Assembly (NCBI RefSeq): GCF_003013475.1
Contig: NZ_PXZO01000042.1
Location: 62,001-126,000 of the forward strand
Reading direction: 5' to 3'
DNA: 64,000 nt
Source: Brevibacillus porteri
GTDB taxonomy: Bacteria; Bacillota; Bacilli; Brevibacillales; Brevibacillaceae
Below, in pieces: positions 24,687 to 32,865 of the stretch. A program made the position numbers and the translations under genes. The first letter of the stretch is position 1, and the number at the start of each line of letters is the position of its first letter. Below the pieces are notes generated by a model. That model did not search any database. It was given only the letters and a program-made list of their open reading frames with translations, and was not told where the DNA came from.

Positions 24687-26558
24687 ATGGGGAAAAAACG
24701 TATTTTAATCGGTAGTCCCGTTCAACAATTCCCGATTATTTTGGAGGAATTCCTTCAATCCCTCACGGAGCTGACTACCAAAAACGAACTGATTCATTAC
24801 ATGTTCATTGACGATAACAAAGACCCACTATCCAGTACACTCTTGGCTGATTTCGAGCAGGAGAACAAACGAACCGTCATCCTCAAAAACACAGACGATG
24901 ACACGTATGTCCGAAATGAAATGACTCATTATTGGACGGAACGAAATATTTGGAAAGTAGCGCAAATGAAAGATACGATTATCTCCTATGCGCTTAAAGA
25001 AGGTTTCGATTACTTGTTTTTGATCGATTCCGATCTCGTTTTACACCCTCACACCCTGCAACAATTGCTTCGAGCCAATAAAGATATTATTTCCAACATT
25101 TACTGGACACGTTGGCAGCCTGATTCGATTGAGCTTCCTCAAGTTTGGCTGATGGATCAATACACATTGACACGCGAAGGCGCGTCCGAATCTGCGGAGA
25201 ACCAAAACTTTTTAGAGATGCTGCGTAAACCGGGTGTGTATGAGGTAGGCGGCCTCGGTGCATGCACGTTCATCCATCGAAAGGTATTGGAGGCAGGCGT
25301 CAGCTTTAAACGAATAGCTAACTTGTCGTTCTGGGGAGAAGATCGGCATTTTTGCGTTCGGGCTGTAGCTATGGGATTTTCTTTGCATGTGGATACGCAC
25401 CTTCCTGGGTACCACATCTACCGTCAGTCGGATCTGGCTGGAGTGAGCGAGTATCGCAAAAAAAATGGCATGACAGCAGGGAAAGCGAATCAGATTTCAA
25501 TCAGTTTATGCATGATCGTCAAAAATGAAGAAGACGCTCTGGAGCGATGCCTCTCCACCGTTGCGGACCTCGTCGATGAAATCATTATCGTCGACACGGG
25601 TTCAACAGACCGCACAAAAGAACTTGCGTCCAACTATGGCTGCACCATTTATGATTTTGAGTGGATTGATGATTTTTCAGCTGCACGAAACTATGCGTTC
25701 AGCAAGGCAACATGCCCCTATATTTTGTGGCTGGATGCAGACGATATCCTTCTGGAGAAAGACCGTCAGCTCTTCCGCGAGTTAAAGCTTACGTTAAATT
25801 ACAGCATCGACAGTGTCACGATGAACTACAACCTTTCAGTGGACAGCAATGGGAATGTGGCATACAGCATTCGCCGCAATCGCCTGGTAAAACGCGACCG
25901 TGGTTTTCGCTGGATCGGACCCGTCCATGAATATTTGGAAGTCAGCGGAAACGTCATCAACAGTGACATATCCATCACGCATAACAAGCAGAAGGAATAC
26001 ACGGACCGCAATCTGCAAATCTACCGACGCAGGGATGCTAACGGGGAAGAATTCTCTCCACGGGACTTGTACTATTATGCGAATGAATTGCGTGACAATC
26101 AGTATCATGAAGAGGCCATTATTTTTTACACGAAGTTCTTGAACACCCAGCAAGGCTGGGTAGAAGACAACATTAACGCTTGCTTGAAGCTGGCGAATTG
26201 CTATTCCCATCTATACGAGAGACAAAATGTCCTATCGTCGCTATATCGTACGTTCAACTACGATCGCCCACGGGCGGAAGCGTGCTGCCAGATTGGAGCC
26301 TTTCATGTCGAAGATAAAAATTGGCTGCTCGCCATTTTTTGGTATGATCTCGCAACACAAGTGGAGCGACCTGCTGAAAAGCTCGCACACATCGACCACG
26401 TATCCTGGACGTGGCTACCTCATCTTCAACTTTGCTTATGCTATTCTCAAATGGGGGATAACGAGAAATCACGCCACCACAATGATATTGCCTACTTATA
26501 CAACCCGACCCACCCTAGCATTCTCTACAACAAAAGGTATTTTGAGTCTCTGACCTGA
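24687..26558 (+). CDS. Bifunctional glycosyltransferase: N-terminal Anp1-like domain fused to SunS-like GT2 with TPR tail
   Basis: 623 residues from the ATG at 24687 (GGGGGTG just upstream); a TTG at 24657 overlapping the previous stop is an alternative. Residues 1-265 form one GT-A domain with LFLIDSDLVLHP (DSD at 114-116) and a GGLGACTFIHRKVLE acceptor-loop region, resembling the Anp1/GT62-like group. Residues 270-480 form a second GT2 domain: SISLCMIVKNEEDAL, VDTGSTDRT and WLDADD (350-353). TPR-like helices fill the C-terminus. The second domain is a paralog of the protein at 17334-18482. Two catalytic domains suggest stepwise addition of two sugars to one acceptor. A terminator follows at 26667. 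Confidence 0.8.
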   Translation: MGKKRILIGSPVQQFPIILEEFLQSLTELTTKNELIHYMFIDDNKDPLSSTLLADFEQENKRTVILKNTDDDTYVRNEMTHYWTERNIWKVAQMKDTIISYALKEGFDYLFLIDSDLVLHPHTLQQLLRANKDIISNIYWTRWQPDSIELPQVWLMDQYTLTREGASESAENQNFLEMLRKPGVYEVGGLGACTFIHRKVLEAGVSFKRIANLSFWGEDRHFCVRAVAMGFSLHVDTHLPGYHIYRQSDLAGVSEYRKKNGMTAGKANQISISLCMIVKNEEDALERCLSTVADLVDEIIIVDTGSTDRTKELASNYGCTIYDFEWIDDFSAARNYAFSKATCPYILWLDADDILLEKDRQLFRELKLTLNYSIDSVTMNYNLSVDSNGNVAYSIRRNRLVKRDRGFRWIGPVHEYLEVSGNVINSDISITHNKQKEYTDRNLQIYRRRDANGEEFSPRDLYYYANELRDNQYHEEAIIFYTKFLNTQQGWVEDNINACLKLANCYSHLYERQNVLSSLYRTFNYDRPRAEACCQIGAFHVEDKNWLLAIFWYDLATQVERPAEKLAHIDHVSWTWLPHLQLCLCYSQMGDNEKSRHHNDIAYLYNPTHPSILYNKRYFESLT

Positions 26559-26666
26559 CTCCCCTCGTGATCATGAAAAAGTTACCCACCCTGTGGGTGA
26601 ATGTATAAATGCCATAAGCAATGGTGGTCTATTTTTTGATGAGCACGGCGCTTACCGGTTAACACA

Positions 26667-26698
26667 AAAGCCAATCTGGAAATCAGATTGGCTTTTTT
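26667..26698 (+). terminator. Terminator after the bifunctional glycosyltransferase
   Basis: AAGCCAATCTG pairs with CAGATTGGCTT across five bases, followed by TTTTTT. It separates the collagen-like gene from the upstream transcript. Confidence 0.88.
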
Positions 26699-26718
26699 CT
26701 GTTTCTATACAGTCAGGC

Positions 26719-26746
26719 ACCTGCACAGATAACGCCTCATAGCATA
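26719..26746 (+). promoter_or_regulatory. Sigma-K-type promoter of the collagen-like gene
   Basis: AC, exactly 17 bases, then CATAGCATA: a full match to the sigma-K consensus AC-N17-CATANNNTA, 39 bases upstream of the start codon and just after a terminator. It suggests late mother-cell expression during sporulation. Confidence 0.55.
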
Positions 26747-26784
26747 GTGAGAAGTTTTTGAATGTAACAGGAAGGATGAATGCC

Positions 26785-27687
26785 ATGTCGCAAGCCAATA
26801 TTCCCAATATTACTCCCACCATTACTATAACGAGAGACGATGCTATCAATCTTCTCCTTACTTCCATCGCCATCGAAGAGCTCAGCCTCGGGCATATTAT
26901 TAATGCAGAAGCAGAAAAATTGCAATATGCCATTGGTACATTACCAGGTCTGACTGTTCCTGCTTCGTTAAGCGATCTCCTTTTGGTGAATGCAAGCGTA
27001 CGCCAAACCTTGCAAGACGTTGCGAAAAAAGAAATGCTATTGCAATCGAAACTGGACAACATCCTGTCTGTTCCATCCTACAGCACAGGTGGTATAACGG
27101 GGGCGACGGGCGTTGGTGCTACCGGACCTACCGGAGACACTGGCGCTACCGGACCTACTGGGGCCACCGGGACTACCGGGGCAACAGGCGCGACTGGACC
27201 TGCTTTCACCGCTGAAAACTTCTCTGGCTTCTTATCAACTGTGACCCTTTGCGCATCTTCCCAATTAATTAACTGGTCAACGGCCAGCCCCTACTATGGC
27301 AGCCCAAGTTTCAACCCTCTAACTGGCACTTACACAGTACCAGCGAATGGAACTTACTCCATAAAGGCAACCATTAACTATGAAACGACCGCAGCCATTA
27401 CCGTTAACTTAGACGCTGGAATTACTCCCGCATTTGTCGTGCAAAGAATAACTCCGACCGCAACGGATTTGATTATTGCCGATTTCCCTGTTCTCAACGT
27501 AAACGTTGCGCTCGTACTCACATTAAGAGCCATTCTGGGGGCAGGAACCGTCACACTCGCGGGTGACGTTCAACTCAATGCAGGTGATACACTCGGTTTG
27601 TTCTATGTTGCCAATGGATTGACCATCAACCTCAACTTAGGTGGAGGAGGCGAGGGCATCGTCTGGTCCATTCACCGTCTCACCTAA
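26785..27687 (+). CDS. Collagen-like spore-surface (BclA-type) protein with helical preface domain
   Basis: 300 residues; GGAAGGA lies eight bases before the ATG at 26785. Residues 1-95 are the preface domain shared with the four small paralogs ([42 protein letters not shown]). Residues about 103-139 form a short collagen-like stretch of Gly-X-Thr triplets ([14 protein letters not shown]). The C-terminal 160 residues look like a jelly-roll domain ([17 protein letters not shown]), as in the BclA C-terminus, which trimerises. In exosporium glycoproteins, Thr residues of such triplets carry O-glycans, and the neighbouring glycosyltransferases fit that. No signal peptide is present, as for mother-cell-made spore proteins. 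Confidence 0.82.
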   Translation: MSQANIPNITPTITITRDDAINLLLTSIAIEELSLGHIINAEAEKLQYAIGTLPGLTVPASLSDLLLVNASVRQTLQDVAKKEMLLQSKLDNILSVPSYSTGGITGATGVGATGPTGDTGATGPTGATGTTGATGATGPAFTAENFSGFLSTVTLCASSQLINWSTASPYYGSPSFNPLTGTYTVPANGTYSIKATINYETTAAITVNLDAGITPAFVVQRITPTATDLIIADFPVLNVNVALVLTLRAILGAGTVTLAGDVQLNAGDTLGLFYVANGLTINLNLGGGGEGIVWSIHRLT

Positions 27688-27706
27688 CAAGACTTTGCCT
27701 TTACGA

Positions 27707-27747
27707 AAACAGCTGACTGCATCTAACATGCAGTCAGCTGTTTCTTG
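27707..27747. terminator. Bidirectional terminator after the collagen-like gene
   Basis: AAACAGCTGACTGCAT pairs perfectly with ATGCAGTCAGCTGTTT across five bases, flanked by A- and T-rich ends. It lies between the convergent collagen-like and yjdM genes. Confidence 0.88.
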
Positions 27748-27764
27748 TCCGTTACATTCCCAGC

Positions 27765-28106
27765 TTACACCTTTTTCACAAATTCTGATTTCAATTTCAT
27801 TGGACCAAAACCATCGATTTTGCAGTCGATATCATGGTCTCCGTCAATCAAACGGATATTTTTTACTTTTGTCCCGATTTTCACAACCAATGAAGTACCT
27901 TTTACTTTGAGGTCTTTAATGACGGTTACGGTGTCGCCATCATTCAAGACGTTTCCATTTGCATCCTTGATGACCTTGTTATCTTCACCGTTGTCGCTGT
28001 CTGCTTGCAACGTCCACTCATGGCTGCATTCCGGGCATACCAGGGAGCTTCCATCTTCGTACGTGTATTCTGAATGACATTTTGGGCAATTTGGCAATTG
28101 ACTCAT
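27765..28106 (-). CDS. yjdM: YjdM (formerly PhnA) family zinc-ribbon protein
   Basis: 113 residues from the ATG at 28106, with GGAGGT upstream. The N-terminal zinc ribbon ([21 protein letters not shown]) is followed by the conserved YjdM domain ([26 protein letters not shown]...). Older databases call it alkylphosphonate uptake protein PhnA, but the family is not required for phosphonate use and its role is unknown; soluble and cytoplasmic. It stands alone on the minus strand between terminators, so there is no operon context. Confidence 0.92.
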   Translation of the reverse strand: MSQLPNCPKCHSEYTYEDGSSLVCPECSHEWTLQADSDNGEDNKVIKDANGNVLNDGDTVTVIKDLKVKGTSLVVKIGTKVKNIRLIDGDHDIDCKIDGFGPMKLKSEFVKKV

Positions 28107-28169
28107 CTTTGATATAACCTCCATTCGATACTGTCCATTCTACCATATCTAACCTGAAAACCTGGCCAC

Positions 28170-29990
28170 CTAACCAGCAAGACCTTCGTCCCGTGCTTTT
28201 TTAACGGCCTCTTCGCGATTCTTTACACCCAGTTTTGCATAAATCACTGTGGTGCAATTGCGTACCGTTCCTTCAGAAAGAAAGATTTTCTCCGCGATTG
28301 TTTTCATGCGAAGTCCCTCTACCAACGAGGCCAATATGCCTCTTTCTCGTTCCGTCAACCCATAGGGACACTCGCGTCCTTGCTTTTGGCGAAGTCCATT
28401 CAGCTCTTCTTGCTGCAAGCGCATTTCTTTAAAGAGGACATCCGCAATCTTATGGTTAATCAACGCTTCACCCTGATGAACAACTCGTATCGCCTCTACG
28501 AGCTCAACCGGACTAACCGATTTTAACAAGTAGCCATTCGCGCCTCTCCCTAGCGTTTCTGTCGCAAGGGCTGTTTCTTCGAAGGTCGTCAACATAATGA
28601 CACGCATATCCGGCCACCGCTCACGTATCGCTTGTAGTGTCTTCGCCCCGTCCATGACAGGCATTTGAACGTCCAAAAGAACGACGTCGGGCATTTCTTT
28701 TGGAATCATGTCCAGTGCTATCAAGCCGTTCTCTGCGACCCCGACCACCTGCAAATCTTGCTGATTCTGTAAAACGAGTTGCAAGCTTTCCCTCACAATG
28801 GGCTGATCATCGACGATTAGGATACGTATGCCTGCACTTGGTACAGCCTGCATAGCTGGCAGACTACAAATGACCGTCACACCTCCTTCGTCCATACAAT
28901 GGATCGATAATCGTCCCTGAAGTGCTTCCAGCCTTTCCTTCATCGATTGCAAACCAAATCCGAATTCGATCGTCCCATTTCCTTCCCCATTATCTTCGAC
29001 CTGCAACCGAATCTGAACTTCTTCAAAGTAAAGTCCCACTTGAATTTGTGTTGCTTTTCCGTGGCGCACAGCATTGGTCAGTGTTTCTTGCAAGCAGCGG
29101 TACAAAGTCAGCTTCAAGGAACGGCTCAACGCATACTCATCGCCGTACATACGTAGCTTGACGGACACCCCTGTAGCCACCTGAAATTGCCCGATCAATT
29201 CAACGAAGGCGGACTCCATCGTCGTAGCAGATTCATAGCCATTATGAGCCCATTTGTGGAAAATCCCTCTGGACTCATCCAAACCTTGTCGAGCCATTTG
29301 CAAAAGCATGTCCAGCCGACTAGCCTCCGCATCTGGTATTTTAGACCGAAGCATCTCCATCCCCATAATGAGCGATGTCATCGTATGTCCGATCGTGTCA
29401 TGCAACTCTTTGGACATTTTGTTTCGTTCTTCCAGCAGCGTGATTTCCTCCACCCGGGAAGTGTATTGCTCCAATATCTGGTTCTGGTGTTGAATAACTA
29501 GGCTCTGTTTGTGCATACGACTAAGCAATTGAAAGGCAAAACCAAGCGCATATGCCGCAAAATGATACACAATTAGATCGCTTACGACTATAGGCTCGAA
29601 ATCAAACCCAATTGCTTCCCTCACAAGAAACGGGATCGCCAAAATCGCCAATGGTCCCGTCCAGCGATAAGATCGATCCACACTGTGATATCCGATGAGA
29701 AAAGCGATAGGGATAAACTGCCACCTTACTCCTTCAAAAAAGAAATTCAAGGCAATGCACAAGCCTCCACTCAAAATAATCTCAGCGAGCAAATATAGGT
29801 TACGAGAGTATCGACGCAAACAACTGGGGACGAAAAGCACCAAGAGCGAAACAATCAATGTAATCACTAGCGGATAAGGCAATTGATCTTGATTGCGGAC
29901 AAGGCCGAGAAAAATCGTCAGCCCCCACATAAAGTGGATGGTGAAGATCATCCAGTCAACCCATAACCATCGTTTAACAAATGCAAGCAA
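28170..29990 (-). CDS. Sensor histidine kinase fused to NarL/LuxR-type response regulator (copy 1)
   Basis: About 606 residues as one polypeptide. The start is placed at the TTG at 29990 (GAGGTG six bases upstream) because it aligns exactly with the ATG of copy 2 at 62376; a TTG at 30014 is possible. The N-terminal 140 residues hold about five or six membrane helices. Then come HisKA_3 (ELHDTIGHTMTSL, phospho-His about 197), HATPase (NAVRHG, DNGEGNG), a linker of about ten residues, a receiver domain (LLDVQMPVMDG, Asp about 440) and a LuxR helix-turn-helix. Kinase and regulator are normally separate (LiaS/LiaR, DesK/DesR). It is divergent from a serine hydrolase gene across about 180 bases with TGACATTC repeats. 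Confidence 0.88.
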   Translation of the reverse strand: MLAFVKRWLWVDWMIFTIHFMWGLTIFLGLVRNQDQLPYPLVITLIVSLLVLFVPSCLRRYSRNLYLLAEIILSGGLCIALNFFFEGVRWQFIPIAFLIGYHSVDRSYRWTGPLAILAIPFLVREAIGFDFEPIVVSDLIVYHFAAYALGFAFQLLSRMHKQSLVIQHQNQILEQYTSRVEEITLLEERNKMSKELHDTIGHTMTSLIMGMEMLRSKIPDAEASRLDMLLQMARQGLDESRGIFHKWAHNGYESATTMESAFVELIGQFQVATGVSVKLRMYGDEYALSRSLKLTLYRCLQETLTNAVRHGKATQIQVGLYFEEVQIRLQVEDNGEGNGTIEFGFGLQSMKERLEALQGRLSIHCMDEGGVTVICSLPAMQAVPSAGIRILIVDDQPIVRESLQLVLQNQQDLQVVGVAENGLIALDMIPKEMPDVVLLDVQMPVMDGAKTLQAIRERWPDMRVIMLTTFEETALATETLGRGANGYLLKSVSPVELVEAIRVVHQGEALINHKIADVLFKEMRLQQEELNGLRQKQGRECPYGLTERERGILASLVEGLRMKTIAEKIFLSEGTVRNCTTVIYAKLGVKNREEAVKKARDEGLAG

Positions 29991-30068
29991 TTGGCACACC
30001 TCATCTACACCCAAACTTTCCCCCCATTATATTATCAGATGACGCCCAGCTACTATCACGATAAACAA

Positions 30069-30099
30069 TGACATTCTGTTACTTCTCACCGTGACATTC
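30069..30099. promoter_or_regulatory. TGACATTC direct repeats between kinase-regulator copy 1 and the serine hydrolase gene
   Basis: TGACATTC occurs at 30069-30076 and 30092-30099, 23 bases apart (about two helical turns), in the divergent promoter region. The same octamer occurs once upstream of the second module, at 62493. A binding site for the fused regulator is proposed. Confidence 0.4.
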
Positions 30100-30170
30100 A
30101 TCGTCCTATACTCATCCCTGTCGCTGGCCTTACAACAATTGACTGACGCTAAACGCGAAAGGTGATGAAC

Positions 30171-32063
30171 ATGACATTATTTGCTCTACGAAAATGGTTT
30201 GCCGTTCTGCTCGTATCCTGCCTCATGCTGATACAGCCTCTATCGGTGGCCAATGCTCGCTCGCCGCTTACTACTCCTTCCATCGAACAAGTAGTTGATC
30301 CCCTCATGAAAAATGAAATGAACAACTTGCATATCCCAGGCGCAGCCATTGTCATTACCCAGGGAGATCGCATCATTTATAGAAAGGGCTATGGTTTTGC
30401 CGACGTCGAACAGCAAATCCCCGTTGATCCTGAGCGTACGGTGTTTCGAATCGGTTCCGTGACCAAGTCGTTTACCGCTACTGCAGCGATGCAGCTCGTG
30501 GAAAAAGGCAAACTTTCCTTACGCGAAGATTTGAATACCGTCCTAAAAGACTACAAAATTACCAATAATCGTTACGGCCCAATCACACTCCACCACCTGC
30601 TCACACATACAGCCGGTATAGATGAAAAAATTTATAAAAGAGACAACCGTCAGAGTGTGATACCGGAATTCTCGACCGAGACCGTAAATGAAACACTTCA
30701 GATGCAGGAGACGATTTTCACGCCAGGCAGCAAATTTCAATACAGTAATGCGGGCACCGGATTGTTAGGAAGTGTAATCGAACAAGCTTCCGGTCAATCT
30801 TTGCATGACTATATGCGGGAGAATATCTTCCGCCCGCTAGGTATGGATTCCGCCGAATTGTATCTCCCGCAGGACAGGAGCAATCTAGCTAAAAGCTATT
30901 ATTACGACGGAAACGGCTATCAAACGATTCCTTACTCGGGGATTATTTTCCCAGGGAGTGGTGCTGCTAATATGACACCCGTCGACTTCGCCCCCTATAT
31001 GATCGCCCATCTTTCTGGCGGCAGCTATAACGGCACATCTCTGCTCAAACCAGAAACTGCCCAGCTTATGCATGCCCAACAATTCGCGGCCCATAAACGC
31101 ATGTACGGGATCGGCTACGGCTTTTTTAAAGGAGAGACGAAAAACGGCATTCCTACCCTATGGGCAAACGGTGGGATTGATGGCTTTACCTCGAAAATGG
31201 TGCTGATTCCCTCAGAATCACTCGGCATCTTTGTTACGGTGAACGCCACGCATGCTGGCTTGGAGCTGCACGGCAAGGTCGTGAATGCGTTTACCGACAA
31301 GCTACTGACAGAGCAAGTCCGCAAGACCCTAACTCCTGTTGATGGAACCATAGACGAATTAAAAAAGCTGGAAGGTCAATATCTGCTTACCCTGACGCCC
31401 GAGAATGGCTGGGGCAAAGGGCTTCGGCTACTCAGTAGCTACACCTACACAGTGAAGGCATTGGACGCGCAGACGATATCCGTGACTGGTTTGTTCCAAA
31501 ATGAAGGACAGCAATCCCTTGAGAAAAAGTTTGTGCAGGTAGACGATTATTTCTTTCAAGAGATCGGCGGTGAGGAACAGCTATATTTTCACGAGGAACA
31601 AGGAAAATTTTATATGACAGGACCGATGAACTTTTCGCTCCCTCGTATCTCCTTCATCGAAAGTCCCTCTGTTCTACTGGCTCTGTATGTGATTCCCGGA
31701 ATCGTGTTCATCCTTCTTTCGCTCATCTGGATCGCTCGTTTCGGGCTACGCAAATGGCGCAATCAATCGCACGCTATTTCGAAGATCGTTCCGATTATGG
31801 CTCTGCTTCATAGCTTATTTTTTATCATTCAATTCACTTATGCAAACGCAGAGCTTGTCTATGGCTACCCGGCCTTCTACCAAGTGGTTGTCGCATCCCT
31901 GCCGATTGTTTCGTTGGCCATTGCCGCTTATTTGCTCCTGCGAATCGGAACAGCCAAGGAGCACGATCACTGGAAGGTAGCGAATGGCGCAGCAGCGGTA
32001 CTCTCCATCCTGTATACTGGCTATTTATTTTACTGGAACTTTCTTTCGATTCATTACTCCTAA
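30171..32063 (+). CDS. Membrane-anchored beta-lactamase-family serine hydrolase (PBP4*/EstB type)
   Basis: 630 residues from the ATG at 30171 (AAAGGTG six bases upstream; earlier GTG and ATG codons are less well placed). A signal peptide ends near SVANARS. The class C beta-lactamase-like domain (about residues 35-370) has the nucleophile motif SVTK (Ser96, Lys99), the YSN motif (FQYSNAG) and WANGG in place of the usual HxG. A small extra domain follows, then four membrane helices at about 500-630. It likely hydrolyses peptidoglycan peptides or other D-amino-acid or ester substrates outside the cell. It is divergent from the fused kinase-regulator gene, which suggests control by it, as in the second module. 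Confidence 0.85.
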   Translation: MTLFALRKWFAVLLVSCLMLIQPLSVANARSPLTTPSIEQVVDPLMKNEMNNLHIPGAAIVITQGDRIIYRKGYGFADVEQQIPVDPERTVFRIGSVTKSFTATAAMQLVEKGKLSLREDLNTVLKDYKITNNRYGPITLHHLLTHTAGIDEKIYKRDNRQSVIPEFSTETVNETLQMQETIFTPGSKFQYSNAGTGLLGSVIEQASGQSLHDYMRENIFRPLGMDSAELYLPQDRSNLAKSYYYDGNGYQTIPYSGIIFPGSGAANMTPVDFAPYMIAHLSGGSYNGTSLLKPETAQLMHAQQFAAHKRMYGIGYGFFKGETKNGIPTLWANGGIDGFTSKMVLIPSESLGIFVTVNATHAGLELHGKVVNAFTDKLLTEQVRKTLTPVDGTIDELKKLEGQYLLTLTPENGWGKGLRLLSSYTYTVKALDAQTISVTGLFQNEGQQSLEKKFVQVDDYFFQEIGGEEQLYFHEEQGKFYMTGPMNFSLPRISFIESPSVLLALYVIPGIVFILLSLIWIARFGLRKWRNQSHAISKIVPIMALLHSLFFIIQFTYANAELVYGYPAFYQVVVASLPIVSLAIAAYLLLRIGTAKEHDHWKVANGAAAVLSILYTGYLFYWNFLSIHYS

Positions 32064-32070
32064 GACTCCG

Positions 32071-32108
32071 ATGCCGCAACTGAGCTTTACAGTTACGGCA
32101 TTTTTTTA
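32071..32108 (+). terminator. Terminator of the serine hydrolase gene
   Basis: ATGCCGCAACTG pairs with CAGTTACGGCAT across seven bases, followed by seven Ts. Confidence 0.85.
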
Positions 32109-32168
32109 AGCATAATGTTTGATCCAAGGAACTACCATTAAACTAAGCCGCATAAGGAGGAACGAACC

Positions 32169-32717
32169 ATGAGTACTTCAAGCTTAAAAATCGGGATTAT
32201 TCTGGGCAGCTCTCGCCCAGGTCGAGTCAGTCCCCAAGTAGGTGCGTGGCTCAAAGGAGTTGCCGATCAACGAGGAGATGCAGCCTATGAAATCGTTGAT
32301 ATTGCGGACTTTCACTTACCGTTCTTTGGCGATCCGAGTGGTGAGCAACAAGTAGCCGCATGGGCGGCAAAGCTATCCAGCCTGGATGGATTCGTATTCG
32401 TTACCGCCGAATACAACCACAGCATCACAGGGGTATTAAAAAACGCACTCGACCTCGCCCGCAAGGAATGGTACAACAAAGCGGCTGGTATCGTCAGCTA
32501 TGGTTCGTCAGGCGGAACTCGTGCAGCAGAGCACTTACGTGGAATCCTGGGGGAATTGCAGGTGGCCGACGTTCGTACACAACCTGCCTTCAATCTATTT
32601 ACTGATTTTGAAAATTACACAGTCTTTACACCATCCGAATTGCATATCCCACATGTAAACGACATGTTAAATCAAGTGATTAGTTGGTCAACGGCATTAC
32701 AATCGGTTCGAGACTAA
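32169..32717 (+). CDS. NADPH-dependent FMN reductase family protein
   Basis: 182 residues; AAGGAGG lies upstream of the ATG. The flavodoxin-like fold is shown by the phosphate-binding loop GSSRPGRVS near the N-terminus, VTAEYNHSITGVLKNALD (the conserved PEYN-like FMN-contact motif, here AEYN) and VSYGSSGGTRAAEHLR. Members reduce FMN, azo dyes, quinones or chromate with NAD(P)H in the cytoplasm; the length fits a standard single-domain enzyme. It stands alone between a terminator and an unusual structured intergenic region. The physiological substrate cannot be told. Confidence 0.88.
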   Translation: MSTSSLKIGIILGSSRPGRVSPQVGAWLKGVADQRGDAAYEIVDIADFHLPFFGDPSGEQQVAAWAAKLSSLDGFVFVTAEYNHSITGVLKNALDLARKEWYNKAAGIVSYGSSGGTRAAEHLRGILGELQVADVRTQPAFNLFTDFENYTVFTPSELHIPHVNDMLNQVISWSTALQSVRD

Positions 32718-32747
32718 TAAGAAAACCTCTATCGAGGCCTTTTCAAG

Positions 32748-32809
32748 GAGGAGCGACCGCGTTTTAGCGGAAAGTTTCCATGCGCTCCGGAATTTATTTT
32801 ATAAATTCC
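32748..32809. repeat. Nested inverted repeats downstream of the FMN reductase gene
   Basis: GGAGCG and CGCTCC enclose an inner CCGC/GCGG stem-loop and are followed at 32789-32809 by GGAATTTAT-TTT-ATAAATTCC, a perfect 9-base-pair hairpin. It is not a standard terminator, as the real one follows at 32822. Confidence 0.55.
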
Positions 32810-32821
32810 TATACGTTAGAA

Positions 32822-32853
32822 AAATGACTAGCAGCGATATCTGCTAGTCATTT
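32822..32853. terminator. Bidirectional terminator between FMN reductase and exporter permease genes
   Basis: AAATGACTAGCAG pairs perfectly with CTGCTAGTCATTT across six bases, followed by a T-rich run. The two genes converge here. Confidence 0.85.
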
Positions 32854-32865
32854 CTTTTTCATTCC

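Noticed and set aside
27100..27210. Short tandem DNA repeats resembling a CRISPR or satellite
   Set aside because: They encode in-frame Gly-X-Thr triplets of the collagen-like protein.
27765..28106. Linking YjdM (old name PhnA) with the phosphonate-type importer at 9364-13222
   Set aside because: The PhnA name is historical; the family is not needed for phosphonate use, and the genes are 15 kb apart with unrelated genes between.
28170..30014. Kinase-regulator fusion as a sequencing error joining two genes
   Set aside because: An independent paralog at 60586-62376 has the same fusion with a similar linker length.
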